Part shown: positions 33,922-41,909 of the stretch, one piece after another
How the letters are laid out: each line of letters starts with the position of its first letter
How positions within the stretch are numbered: the first letter of the stretch is position 1
Assembly (NCBI GenBank): GCA_937139335.1
Contig: CAKZPN010000006.1
Coordinates: forward strand, 1 to 59,958
Origin: an uncultured Roseicyclus sp.
Lineage (GTDB): Bacteria > Pseudomonadota > Alphaproteobacteria > Rhodobacterales > Rhodobacteraceae
DNA length: 59,958 nt
Direction: 5' to 3'
Notes under the pieces: model-generated
What the model was told of the DNA's origin: nothing
What the model saw: only the letters and a program-made list of their open reading frames with translations
The model's database searches: none
Translations under genes and position numbers: made by a program

Positions 33922-34398
33922 ATGGCCCGTCCACCGACCATACAGGCGCCCCTGCGCATAGCCTCCGCCGCGAAACGCGAGACGCGGACGCAGTTTGCCG
34001 TACTGCCTTACCGGTTGAAGAAGAAGGGTGAGGTCGAGGTGCTGCTGATCTCCTCGCTCGACACCGGGCGCTGGATCATTCCCAAGGGCTGGCCCATGGA
34101 CGGTCTGCGCCCCGCCGAGGCCGCCGCGCAGGAGGCTTGGGAAGAGGCGGGGATCCGCGGTCGCGTTTATGACGATGTGCTGGGGCTCTATTCCTATTCC
34201 AAGTGGCTCGACGAGGAATTGTCGCTGCCCTGCATCGTGCTGGTCTTCGCGATGGAAGTCTCGCGCACCGACGAGGCCTTTCCCGAGGCGGGTCAGCGCA
34301 AGTCGAAGTGGATGAGCCAGAAGAAGGCGGCGCAGCGGGTGGACGAACCCGAGCTGACGCAGATCATCGCGTCCTTCGACCCGGCGCGCCTGCGGTGA
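33922..34398 (+). CDS. Nudix hydrolase
   Basis: This 158-residue protein has the Nudix box in IIPKGWPMDGLRPAEAAAQE followed by AWEEAGIRG. The catalytic E-x2-E-E pair is intact, although the usual Arg of the REU triplet is replaced (QEAWEEAG). An early FAVLPYRLKKKGEVEVLLIS strand matches the DIPP-like/MutT fold used to cleave diphosphates such as diphosphoinositol polyphosphate or nucleoside diphosphate derivatives. The start at 33922 is chosen because the longer frame adds 27 non-conserved residues. It is followed 58 bp later by the DUF1178 gene. Confidence 0.88.
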   Translation: MARPPTIQAPLRIASAAKRETRTQFAVLPYRLKKKGEVEVLLISSLDTGRWIIPKGWPMDGLRPAEAAAQEAWEEAGIRGRVYDDVLGLYSYSKWLDEELSLPCIVLVFAMEVSRTDEAFPEAGQRKSKWMSQKKAAQRVDEPELTQIIASFDPARLR

Positions 34399-34456
34399 GG
34401 TCCGCAGGAATGGCGGCGCTTGAACCCGCCGCGAAACCGCATAAGTCCAGGTCATC

Positions 34457-34894
34457 ATGATCCGTTACGCGCTCCGATGTGCCAATGACCACAGGTTCGA
34501 AAGCTGGTTCCAGTCTGCTGCGGCCTTCGACGCGCTGGCCGGGCGTGGCCTCGTCGCCTGCGCGGTCTGCGGCGGGACGGAAGTGGCGAAGGCGCTGATG
34601 GCCCCGCAGGTGTCCGGCACCGAAGAGGAGGCCGCGCCGCCAGTGCCCGCGCGCCCCCTCTCCGAACCCGCCCATCCGGCCGAGCAGATGCTGCGCGCAC
34701 TGCGCAAGCATCTGGAGACATCCTCCACCTATGTTGGCGGGCGCTTCGCGCAGGAGGCGCGGGCGATGCACCTCGGCGAAAGCAAGGACCGCCCGATCCA
34801 TGGCGAGGCGAAGCCCGAAGAGGCCCGCGCGCTGATCGAAGAGGGGGTGCCGATCCTGCCGCTGCCGTTCCTGCCGCCCGACAAGATCAACTAA
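34457..34894 (+). CDS. DUF1178 family protein
   Basis: The 145-residue protein begins MIRYALRCANDHRFESWFQS and has a second cysteine pair in LVACAVCGGTEVAKALMAP, together forming a probable zinc ribbon. The tail ends VPILPLPFLP, the standard DUF1178 end. This family is widespread in alphaproteobacteria and often sits next to a Nudix gene, as it does here; its role is not known. The C-terminus converges on the glycosyltransferase cluster with 11 bp between stops. Confidence 0.9.
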   Translation: MIRYALRCANDHRFESWFQSAAAFDALAGRGLVACAVCGGTEVAKALMAPQVSGTEEEAAPPVPARPLSEPAHPAEQMLRALRKHLETSSTYVGGRFAQEARAMHLGESKDRPIHGEAKPEEARALIEEGVPILPLPFLPPDKIN

Positions 34895-34905
34895 CGCAAG
34901 ACCGT

Positions 34906-36120
34906 TCAGAGGCCGTTGGCCGGGGTGATGCCCATGGCGCGCAGCTCTGCCGCCTCGCGCGCATCGCGCTGCGCCTCGAGCTCGGCGACGCGCACGGAGA
35001 TCGTCCGGGCGATCACCTCGTCCGGCGCACCCTTCGCCTGCATTTCGCTGACCAGCCGCTTGCCTGCGGGCGCCAGCGGTTGCACGAACAGCACGCGGTC
35101 GAGCCGGTCGATCGGCACCTGCGCGGCGCGTTCAAGCTCTGCCATCCTTGCCGCAAATCCGGGCGCATCGCGCAGCTCCGCCAGGCGGGTCGCGTGCCAG
35201 ACTATGCAGGCGTGAAGCAGTCGCTTCAGCTCCCGGTCCTGCAGCCATTCCGCCACCTGTGCCGCGATCCGGTGTGACCACGCGGCAAGCCCCGGCAGTT
35301 CGACTTCGTTGCGGTCGAACATGGCGAAATAGATCGCGTCGTATTTGTCGTGCTTCAGGTTCACGTTGCCCCGGTCGCCGCGCAGCAGGTAGGCCTCCCG
35401 GCTCTGGACCGCGAAATGCGCGACCTCGGCCAGTCCGTAGCCCACTGTCGCCGCCGACCCGCGCCAGCCGTCGGCCATGAACGACGGCGGCATCGGCACG
35501 CCCGTGCCGTTCACCCATGCCTGCGCGGTCAGCACCGCCATCTGCCCCGCGTCGCGTTTCGCGCCCTTGATCGTCGGGCGGTGGATGCCGAGCTTCAGTC
35601 CCGGGAACGGCCGGAACAAAGTCTTGACGCCCCAGCCCTTGCGAAACCCGTCCGGCGCGCCGCGCGTGAACTGCGGCAAGACGGCATCGGCGGACCACTC
35701 CACGACCCCGTTCGAGCCCATCATCCGCCAGGTCACGGCGAACCCGTCGGTCCCAGGGGGGCAGGCGGCCAGCAGCGCGGGCAGGGTGCCGTCGCCCGCC
35801 TTGATGTGCAGGAATTCATCCGCGTCGAGCACCATGAGCCAGTCGCTCGCCAGCAGCGCGTCGTCCTTCTCCGCCAGGCTCAGAGCATGCGGCTGCGGTT
35901 TCTTGCCCGCCGGCACCAGATTGCGGACATGGCGACAGAGGCCCATGGCCTCCAGTCGGTCGAGGATCGCATCGCTGCCGTCGCGGCAGTCGTTGCTGTA
36001 GACCCAGATGGCGTCGAAACCGATGAGCCGGTGATAGGCCAGCCATTCCAGCAGCCGCGGCCCTTCGTCCTTCATCATGGTGAGGATCGAGAACCGCGCG
36101 CGCTGTCCGTCGTCTGCCAT
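34906..36120 (-). CDS. Glycosyltransferase family 2-like protein (PF13704-type), paralogue A
   Basis: The 404-residue protein begins with the GT-A fold of this subgroup: ILTMMKDEGPRLLEWLAYHR, VYSNDCRDGSDAILDRLEAM and the DxD motif in WLMVLDADEFLHI. It continues RKGWGVKTLFRPFPGLKLGI and HRPTIK. It transfers an unknown sugar, probably to a surface polysaccharide. It shares this whole layout with the gene at 38.9-40.7 kb, so the two are paralogues. Its ATG overlaps the TGA of the preceding small ORF (TGATG), a sign of coupled translation. The C-terminal 100 residues are charged and helical. Confidence 0.85.
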   Translation of the reverse strand: MADDGQRARFSILTMMKDEGPRLLEWLAYHRLIGFDAIWVYSNDCRDGSDAILDRLEAMGLCRHVRNLVPAGKKPQPHALSLAEKDDALLASDWLMVLDADEFLHIKAGDGTLPALLAACPPGTDGFAVTWRMMGSNGVVEWSADAVLPQFTRGAPDGFRKGWGVKTLFRPFPGLKLGIHRPTIKGAKRDAGQMAVLTAQAWVNGTGVPMPPSFMADGWRGSAATVGYGLAEVAHFAVQSREAYLLRGDRGNVNLKHDKYDAIYFAMFDRNEVELPGLAAWSHRIAAQVAEWLQDRELKRLLHACIVWHATRLAELRDAPGFAARMAELERAAQVPIDRLDRVLFVQPLAPAGKRLVSEMQAKGAPDEVIARTISVRVAELEAQRDAREAAELRAMGITPANGL

Positions 36121-36350
36121 CAGTAATTGACGCAGTGGCTCTGGATCACCGGCTTCGGCGGTCCGTCGCAGAGGTTCTTTTGCACGGCGTAGAACAGAAA
36201 CTTCGGCATCTTGGTCGTCGCCTCAATCCCAACCCGTTTGAGGTTTCGGATCAGACGAACAGTCCAGCCGGGCGGGTTGATGTGCACCTTCCGCCGACCA
36301 GGCACCATGCCGGTGCCGCAGTCTTTCACCAGCGGCGCGATATCGGTCAT
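36120..36350 (-). CDS. Small ORF of unknown function, possibly the 3' part of a frameshifted gene
   Basis: The 76-codon frame begins MTDIAPLVKDCGTG and ends PVIQSHCVNY, and overlaps the next gene start by one base (TGATG), which suggests it is really translated. However, a better start lies upstream at 36436: ATG with GGGAG about 5 nt before it, 10 nt after the preceding gene. That frame (MTRVLLRGVDRTIPTAGG) runs into TAG after 21 codons. Adding one G to the five-G run (plus-strand C run 36384-36388) would join both frames into a continuous 105-codon gene. Either the run is miscounted, or this is a slipped or phase-variable gene. No family is recognised. Confidence 0.5.
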   Translation of the reverse strand: MTDIAPLVKDCGTGMVPGRRKVHINPPGWTVRLIRNLKRVGIEATTKMPKFLFYAVQKNLCDGPPKPVIQSHCVNY

Positions 36351-36446
36351 TCGCAGGGTGTTGTCGATGCCTATGGTAGCGTTCCCCCAGCGGTCGGGAT
36401 GGTCCGGTCAACGCCCCGGAGCAGAACCCGTGTCATCGTCGCTCCC

Positions 36447-37361
36447 TCAATTCCCTGTCGCGGCGGCGGCGGGAATACCCTCGGGCAGGTCGGCATCGAA
36501 GATGCGGCGCACGCGCTTCACGCCGACCTGCGCCTTGAGCGCGCCATAGCCGTCATCGGCGAGGCCGGCTTCCTCCAGCACCTCCCATTTGCGGTAATGG
36601 ACGGCGGTGATCGGGCGGTCGAACGGAAACGGCTTGCCGCGCAGCTTGCCGCCAAGGATGAAATGGTCGTTCTCCGCCAGCTCGTTCCAGGCCAGTCCCG
36701 CGCGCCGGATCGCCACCGGAAGGGTCATCTGGTCGAGATAGGGACGGCGATGCTTTTCCAGGCTTTCCACCTTGTCGATGACCTGCGCGGTTTCCATCCA
36801 GGTGTCGGCGAAATCGAGCCCGGCGGGGCTGCGCCAGTCTTGCGGGAAGATCACGAAGCCAGAGGAAAAATAGGGCACCCGCGGCCGCTTCTTTTCGCGC
36901 ATAAGGTTGATCCGTTCTTCGGGCACCGGCATGTCGAAGGCACCGTAGACGGTTTCCCACAGGTCGTCGGGCTTCCACTGGATCGAGGCGGCGGGGGAGC
37001 AGGTGACGTGGCCGGGGTTCAGGAGCCGCCCGATGTCATGCTGCGTGCGGACCAGGATGTCGCTGTCCATGAACCCGCCCCAGTCGGTCTTGCGCGGCTG
37101 CTGGCAGGCGATGATCTTGTTGCCATGCGGGTAGACGGGGTCGAACACGCCCTCGGTCTGCATCGGCCGCACCTCGCAGCGCATCCGGCGCAGCGTTTCG
37201 ATCGCGGCAGGGTCAAGCTCCTCCATCCTATGGGCGGGGCAGTAGCCGATCAGCTCGATTGAGGGGTCGAGATGCTGCCGGATCGAGGCGGCAAGATAGC
37301 ACGACAGGTACTGGTAGACCGGCGGCTCGACCACGAAGAAGAGGGTGAGGGACGGGGTCAT
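36447..37361 (-). CDS. Probable glycosyltransferase (GT-A type, DxD)
   Basis: The 304-residue protein begins SLTLFFVVEPPVYQYLSCYL and carries WGGFMDSDILVRT, a DxD-like nucleotide-sugar/metal motif, and then YFSSGFVIFPQDW and RRPYLDQMTLPVAI, which resemble sugar-transferase families that act on surface polymers. I cannot place it in a numbered CAZy family. The start at 37361 avoids a 35-residue non-conserved extension. It lies between the small ORF and the next glycosyltransferase gene (14 bp), all co-directional, so the cluster is probably one transcript. Confidence 0.7.
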   Translation of the reverse strand: MTPSLTLFFVVEPPVYQYLSCYLAASIRQHLDPSIELIGYCPAHRMEELDPAAIETLRRMRCEVRPMQTEGVFDPVYPHGNKIIACQQPRKTDWGGFMDSDILVRTQHDIGRLLNPGHVTCSPAASIQWKPDDLWETVYGAFDMPVPEERINLMREKKRPRVPYFSSGFVIFPQDWRSPAGLDFADTWMETAQVIDKVESLEKHRRPYLDQMTLPVAIRRAGLAWNELAENDHFILGGKLRGKPFPFDRPITAVHYRKWEVLEEAGLADDGYGALKAQVGVKRVRRIFDADLPEGIPAAAATGN

Positions 37362-37375
37362 GGCCGGTGCGCCCC

Positions 37376-38185
37376 TCAGTCTTCCAGCGCGGCCGACGGG
37401 TCGATGCCGACCTCTTGGCACATGCGCCAAGCGTAGGAATTTTCCAGCGGCACGTTCTTGCGCCACCAGGGTTTCGTACCGTTGGTGTAGAGATGGACCG
37501 ACACCGTGGCGTCGGTGAACCAGCCCTCAACCCGGCCATAGGGGTCGTAGAAGATGTCGTTGAGCTGGAACGGCACCGGGTACAGCGCGTCGGGCGTCAT
37601 CGCGCGCTCGAAATCGCCGGTCTGCTGGGCGAAATAGGTGAAGGCCTGGGGCCCGAAGGCGGTGCGCTCGGTCTTGTAGATGCGCACGGCGAGCGGTCCG
37701 TCCTTCTGGCGGTCGAGTTTCTTGCGCTGCTGCTTGTTCCACCACGGCGGCGCGTCGGGCAGGTTGTCGTAATAGTCGAGCAGCCGGTCCATCAGCTCGC
37801 AGGATTGCGGTAGGCCGACGACGCCGCAATTCAGCGCGCCGCGCATGCCGTGGCCGGCGTAGATCCATTCCCACTCGTCGGGAAAGGGCTTGTGGCAGAA
37901 GGCGTCGCAGTCGATCCAGATCGCACCTGTCTTCTGGATCAACTTGTAGCGGAACACGTTCGACAGGAAGCTCGCCGAGGTCTGTTCGACGATGTCCATC
38001 GGGATGTCCATGATCTCGGTCGCCGGCCGCACCTCGACCCCCTCGGGGGCATTGGTGACGGCATCGGTGCAGTAGAGCGTGACCGGATGGCCGTGGCGCA
38101 GATGCGACTTCAGGCACAGCTGGTTGAGATATTGCAGCTTGTCCCCGATCCAGAGGGAGGCCACGGGACGACGATTGAGTTCCAC
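37376..38185 (-). CDS. Probable glycosyltransferase with DxD motif (sugar-binding region type)
   Basis: This 269-residue protein opens VASLWIGDKLQYLNQLCLKS, a common opening in transferases with a DxD sugar-binding region, has the metal motif in GAIWIDCDAFCHKPF, and later GMRGALNCGVVGLP and WFTDATVSVHLYTNGTKPWW. It likely transfers a hexose to a capsule or lipopolysaccharide acceptor in the cytoplasm; acceptor and donor are unknown. It is followed after 14 bp by the next transferase. The 138-bp gap upstream separates it from ccdB and holds a small hairpin. Confidence 0.75.
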   Translation of the reverse strand: MELNRRPVASLWIGDKLQYLNQLCLKSHLRHGHPVTLYCTDAVTNAPEGVEVRPATEIMDIPMDIVEQTSASFLSNVFRYKLIQKTGAIWIDCDAFCHKPFPDEWEWIYAGHGMRGALNCGVVGLPQSCELMDRLLDYYDNLPDAPPWWNKQQRKKLDRQKDGPLAVRIYKTERTAFGPQAFTYFAQQTGDFERAMTPDALYPVPFQLNDIFYDPYGRVEGWFTDATVSVHLYTNGTKPWWRKNVPLENSYAWRMCQEVGIDPSAALED

Positions 38186-38216
38186 TGGGAAAGCCCCTTG
38201 TTCCTGCTCGTGAGGG

Positions 38217-38232
38217 CGCGGGTTCGCCCGCG
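38217..38232. terminator. Short tetraloop hairpin between ccdB and the glycosyltransferase genes
   Basis: CGCGGG-TTCG-CCCGCG is a perfect 6-bp stem on a TTCG tetraloop (plus strand), 92 bp after the ccdB stop. There is no T-run on either strand. It may limit read-through from ccdAB. Confidence 0.3.
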
Positions 38233-38323
38233 TCTTGCTTGTGCCTGTTGTCCCTTATTCGGCGAGGCAAGGCAAAGGGTTTTGCCGGGCAGGGCCTCTG
38301 GGCGTTGCAGAAATGCGAGGGTG

Positions 38324-38617
38324 TCAGACCCCGTCGATCAGGATGTCGATGGCCCGCTTGATCGCGTCGCGGTGGTGGGCGAGGGAGCCTACGGGGCGAT
38401 GAAGCGCCGCCTTGGGGATCGCGCCCATCTGGGGGATCATGACCACCCACACCTCGCCGTCGATCTGGACCACCGGCGTGATCTGGCTGACCGAGCGAAG
38501 TTCCGTCACCGCAACCAACGGTGCCGCCAGCCGGGTGTCGGCTGCCGCCAGAAGGTCGGTCTGAAGATCGCACACCAGCTGCCGACTGGGCAGCTCGAAC
38601 AGCTCGAATTGCGCCAC
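38324..38617 (-). CDS. ccdB: CcdB-family toxin
   Basis: The 97-residue protein has the CcdB form: MAQFELFELPSRQLVCDLQT, a LAAPLVAVTELRSV strand, QIDGEVWVVMIPQMGAIPK and a closing amphipathic helix (HHRDAIKRAIDILIDGV). CcdB poisons DNA gyrase by trapping the GyrA-DNA complex. The GTG at 38617 lies 2 nt after the antitoxin stop, the usual coupling. The typical final Trp-Gly-Ile of plasmid F CcdB is not seen (it ends DGV), so gyrase poisoning should not be assumed; chromosomal CcdB homologues vary here. Confidence 0.85.
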   Translation of the reverse strand: MAQFELFELPSRQLVCDLQTDLLAAADTRLAAPLVAVTELRSVSQITPVVQIDGEVWVVMIPQMGAIPKAALHRPVGSLAHHRDAIKRAIDILIDGV

Positions 38618-38619
38618 GT

Positions 38620-38838
38620 TCAGAAGGTCCGGTATTTTTCGAGAGGCAGTCCATGCTCGGCGACATGGCGGTTGTAATCCTCCAGCGCCTCGCGGTTCTC
38701 CTCGACCCAGCGCCGGTTGCGCTCCAGCTTCGCGGCGGCGGCGATGGCTTCCTCGGCGACGCGGGACATGTTGATCCCGGCCGATTTCGCCTCTTCGACG
38801 ACGGTTTCGTCGATTGACAGGTTCACGCGCGTGCGCAT
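38620..38838 (-). CDS. ccdA: CcdA-family antitoxin
   Basis: This 72-residue protein has the two-part antitoxin layout. It has an N-terminal ribbon-helix-helix DNA-binding region (RTRVNLSIDETVVEEAKSAG, then INMSRVAEEAI) and a charged C-terminal tail that wraps the toxin (RRWVEENREALEDYNRHVAE). ATG 38838 is preferred over the ATG two codons earlier because GGAG sits 6 nt before it. The pair is inserted between glycosyltransferase genes in the same orientation. A perfect inverted repeat upstream is the likely autorepression site. Confidence 0.88.
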   Translation of the reverse strand: MRTRVNLSIDETVVEEAKSAGINMSRVAEEAIAAAAKLERNRRWVEENREALEDYNRHVAEHGLPLEKYRTF

Positions 38839-38848
38839 GAGCATCTCC

Positions 38849-38871
38849 GATACGTCTGATCCATGCGTATC
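38849..38871. promoter_or_regulatory. Probable CcdA operator
   Basis: GATACG (38849-38854) and CGTATC (38866-38871) form a perfect inverted repeat with an 11-bp spacer, 11 bp upstream of the ccdA start. Ribbon-helix-helix antitoxins commonly bind such sites and repress their own operon. Confidence 0.5.
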
Positions 38872-38900
38872 ATTGATGCGCATGATTTGCCAGCAGCGCG

Positions 38901-40709
38901 TCAGGCGGGCCTGTCGAATTGCAGGCTGCCGCCACCGGCGCGCTCGACATCCTCCACAAAACCCATGCCGGACAGGACCGGGGTGTAGTCCGCGCGCAAC
39001 TGCTCCGCCTGCTCGTCCGAGACGAAAGGCAGGAGCACGCGCCGGACAGTGCTGAGATCCTGCGCCGCCAGCACCTCGGGCGGGACATCGGCGGCGCGGT
39101 TCAGGCGCAGCGCCACGGGACGGAAATCGCGCAGGTAGGCGGCCAGCCCGCCCGCCGCCGCGCCGCTGTCCGTGCGGAAACGCAACGGTCCGTCCGCCCA
39201 TTTCAGCCGGGCGGAATTGTCGACACCTGCGCGGCGCGCGATCTCCTGTCCCAGCGCGACCAGCTCCGCCCTGCTGTCCTGCGCCATCATCACCAGGCCC
39301 TCGGAGGTCTGGATCACCCGGATCGGCAGGAAGCCGATGCCGGTGCCGATTTCCAGCACCCGCGCGCAGCCGTCGAGATAGGCCGCGACGTTGCGGGCGT
39401 GCCGACGCTCGAACCGGCCCGCGACGATGGCGCCGAGCGCCTCGGGGCGGAACACGCGGGCATCGGCGGGTATCTCGATCTCGTGGTTCGCGACCCAGTC
39501 GCAGGCGCTGTCATGTGACAGGTCGATGGGTGGCGGCATGTAGGGATCGCCGCCTTCGGCCGCCCAGCCGGGCACGGTTTCCGTCCGCCGTTCCTCTTTC
39601 GGACGGCTTTGGGATTTCTGTTCCACATCGCTCATCAGGGCGGCGATCTTGGCTGGGTCGCGCGCCTTGGGCGGTTTCGCCTCGACCTTCGTGATCGGCA
39701 CCTGCGAGGCCTCGATCAGCCCGTCGCGCAGCGCCTGGTAGGCGTCGGTCTTGCGGTAGTCGTCTAGTCGCGCCTCGACACGTTCCAGCGCGGCGTGATG
39801 CAGCCGGTTCAGCACCGGGTCGGTCAGCAGCTCCGCCATGATCCGCGCGCGGTCGGGCGCGTGGCGCAGGATGGCGCGGTCCTCGACCTCGTTGCGGTCC
39901 TGTAGCGCCCAGTAGTCGGAATTGTACTTGTCGGCCTTGTTGTTCACGTTGCCGCGGAATTTGCGCACGGCATAGCTGTCGACGGATTTCACGGCGTAAT
40001 GATTCATCTGTGCCCAGTCATAGCCGATGGTGCGCCGGATCGACCGCCAGCCGCGGAACTTGAAGTAATCCTCCATCGGCAGGCCGGAGCCGTTCAGCCA
40101 TTTCACCGTGTCGGGAAATCCGGTTTCCAGATGCTTGTTCTTGATCGTGGGCCGGTGGATGCCGAGCTTCCAGTACTCCGGGTCGAACTTGAACAGCGTC
40201 TTGACGCCCCATCCCTTGTTCCAGAGCGGCGGCGCGGCGCGGGTGTATTGTTCCGTCACCGGCGCGCGCGACCAGTCGATCACGCCGCCCGAGCCGAAGA
40301 TGCGCCAGGTGATGACGACGCCGGTGCCGCCGCGCGCGACCGTGTCGTCGAGCATCCCCTCGAGGCTGCCAGAGGGGTGGTTGACCGACAGGAATTCGTC
40401 CGCGTCGAAGACCAGCACCCAGTCGGCGGCACCCACCACCGGCTCCTTCTGCGCGTGGTTCAGCGCCGAGGGCTGCGGCTTGATCCCCTCGGCGATGGTG
40501 TTGCGGCGGTGATAGCCGAGGCCAAGTTCCTCGAGCCGGATCAGCATGTCGTCGGTGCCGTCGGAGCAGTCGTTGGTGTAGACGAGGATGTCGGTGAACC
40601 CCACGGCAAGGTGGTGGGCGAACCATTCCAGCAGGAACGGCGCCTCGTCCTTCATCATCGACACCGCCAGGACGGTGCCATGTTTCGACGTGGGTTTGAG
40701 ATGTTTCAT
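38901..40709 (-). CDS. Glycosyltransferase family 2-like protein with C-terminal methyltransferase-like domain, paralogue B
   Basis: At 602 residues this is a two-domain enzyme. Residues 1 to about 330 repeat the transferase layout of the gene at 34.9 kb: VSMMKDEAPFLLEWFAHHLA, YTNDCSDGTDDMLIRLEELG, DWVLVFDADEFL, NKGWGVKTLFKFDPEYWKLG and HRPTIK. A proline/lysine-rich linker (about 340-390) leads to a C-terminal domain with VLEIGTGIGFLPIRVIQ (SAM-binding motif I of a methyltransferase-like fold) and a region resembling FkbM enzymes. It could both glycosylate and methylate, or use the domain only for binding. It is the most upstream gene of the cluster, 63 bp before ccdA. Confidence 0.78.
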   Translation of the reverse strand: MKHLKPTSKHGTVLAVSMMKDEAPFLLEWFAHHLAVGFTDILVYTNDCSDGTDDMLIRLEELGLGYHRRNTIAEGIKPQPSALNHAQKEPVVGAADWVLVFDADEFLSVNHPSGSLEGMLDDTVARGGTGVVITWRIFGSGGVIDWSRAPVTEQYTRAAPPLWNKGWGVKTLFKFDPEYWKLGIHRPTIKNKHLETGFPDTVKWLNGSGLPMEDYFKFRGWRSIRRTIGYDWAQMNHYAVKSVDSYAVRKFRGNVNNKADKYNSDYWALQDRNEVEDRAILRHAPDRARIMAELLTDPVLNRLHHAALERVEARLDDYRKTDAYQALRDGLIEASQVPITKVEAKPPKARDPAKIAALMSDVEQKSQSRPKEERRTETVPGWAAEGGDPYMPPPIDLSHDSACDWVANHEIEIPADARVFRPEALGAIVAGRFERRHARNVAAYLDGCARVLEIGTGIGFLPIRVIQTSEGLVMMAQDSRAELVALGQEIARRAGVDNSARLKWADGPLRFRTDSGAAAGGLAAYLRDFRPVALRLNRAADVPPEVLAAQDLSTVRRVLLPFVSDEQAEQLRADYTPVLSGMGFVEDVERAGGGSLQFDRPA

Positions 40710-40922
40710 GCCCGGAACGGCCTCTGCCGCGGTGTGGTCGTTTTCGCCTCACGCCGGGCGTAGCATGGCGCCCCCGCGCCGGTCCATGCCAGAGCTTGGC
40801 CGCCCGGCGATAGCTCAAAGCAGAATTCCCATATTTGACCGAACCGTGCCCCGGCGCGGCCGTATTTGTCTCTGAAAGGTGAACGCCACGGCGACAGACC
40901 GGTATCGGGCATAGACCAGGCG
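40710..40922. other. Non-coding gap between divergent glycosyltransferase and Hint-domain genes
   Basis: These 213 bp separate two divergent starts. No conserved ORF, strong palindrome or repeat was found. The AT-richer stretch around 40820-40840 probably contains one or both promoters. Confidence 0.5.
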
Positions 40923-41873
40923 ATGAGCAACTTTACCTACACGTCCTACACATCCTACCGCGAAGATTTCTTCTTCGGCGGGTTCACCCAGTTCCAGTTC
41001 AACGCGACCGGCGGCACCATCGACGATCCGGTGAACGGAATTTTGCCGCGCCTCGCCGCCGACGACACGTTCCAGCTGACGGAAAGCTTCACGCTCTACC
41101 CAGACCCCCTGGACCCCAGCATCAGCGTCGACCTGACCTATGTCGGCACGATCGAGGTGGGAGGCGAGCTGATGCCGGTCTTTGAAAGCATCTACTACGG
41201 CGACCTCTACCTGTTCTCGCAGGGCAGCGAGCGGCTGCCGTCCACGCTGAACGAGGCCGCAATCGTCGACGGTGACGAGTTCAGCTTCGCCCATTGTTTC
41301 GCCGAGGGCACGCTGATCGCCACGCCCGATGGCGAGGTCGAGGTCGAGAGCCTGGCGGCCGGCGACCTGGTGCTGACCGCTGACGGTCGCGCGGTGCCGG
41401 TGCAGTGGATCGGGGTCCAGACCCTGCGCCGGGGCTTTGCCCACGAGGGTCGCGCGCCGATCCGCATCGCAAGGGGCGCGCTGGGCGAGGGCCTGCCGCG
41501 CCGCGACCTGGTGGTGACGGCGGATCACGGGATGATCCTGGGCGGGATGATCGTGAACGCGGGCGCTCTGGTGAACGGAACGTCGATCACCGCCGTGCCG
41601 CGCGCGATGCTGCCGCCGCACTACCGCGTCAGGCATATCGAGACCGAGGCGCACGAGGTGCTGCTGGCCGAGGGCGCGCCGACCGAAAGTTTCGTCAGCT
41701 ACGTCGGCCGCGTGGCCTATGACAATTTCGGAGACTACCTCGCGCTCCACGGCGCCGAGCGGGTGATCCCGGAAATGACCCTGCCGCGGATCACCGCGGC
41801 CCGGCTGCTGACCCCGACACTGCGCGCGCGGGTCCTGCCCGCGGATACGGCCGACGCAAAACGCGCGGCCTGA
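40923..41873 (+). CDS. Hint (Hedgehog/intein) domain protein
   Basis: The 316-residue protein has a novel N-terminal ~120 residues rich in Tyr, Thr and Phe (MSNFTYTSYTSYREDFFFGG) and a Hint domain from Cys125: CFAEGTLIATPDGEVEVESL, AAGDLVLTADGRAVPVQWIG, VVTADHGMILGGMIVNAGAL and VLLAEGAPTESFVSY. Rhodobacterial Hint_2 proteins of this type are often large secreted or surface proteins, and the domain can self-cleave. The catalytic Cys is present, but the C-terminal Asn/nucleophile of inteins is not, so simple splicing is unlikely. The hairpin at the stop is its terminator. Confidence 0.75.
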   Translation: MSNFTYTSYTSYREDFFFGGFTQFQFNATGGTIDDPVNGILPRLAADDTFQLTESFTLYPDPLDPSISVDLTYVGTIEVGGELMPVFESIYYGDLYLFSQGSERLPSTLNEAAIVDGDEFSFAHCFAEGTLIATPDGEVEVESLAAGDLVLTADGRAVPVQWIGVQTLRRGFAHEGRAPIRIARGALGEGLPRRDLVVTADHGMILGGMIVNAGALVNGTSITAVPRAMLPPHYRVRHIETEAHEVLLAEGAPTESFVSYVGRVAYDNFGDYLALHGAERVIPEMTLPRITAARLLTPTLRARVLPADTADAKRAA

Positions 41874-41884
41874 GCGGCCGCGCG
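41862..41884. terminator. Hairpin at the Hint gene stop
   Basis: CGCGCGGCC-TGAGC-GGCCGCGCG is a perfect 9-bp stem whose loop contains the TGA stop. It lies between the convergent Hint and membrane-protein genes and may terminate both. Confidence 0.45.
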
Positions 41885-41909
41885 CGGTATTTCAAGCCGG
41901 GACTGCGCG

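Noticed and set aside
38620..39201. A 193-codon version of the antitoxin gene
   Set aside because: The extra N-terminal part is antisense-like sequence over the end of the neighbouring transferase gene; the ribbon-helix-helix begins at 38838 with a ribosome-binding site just before it.
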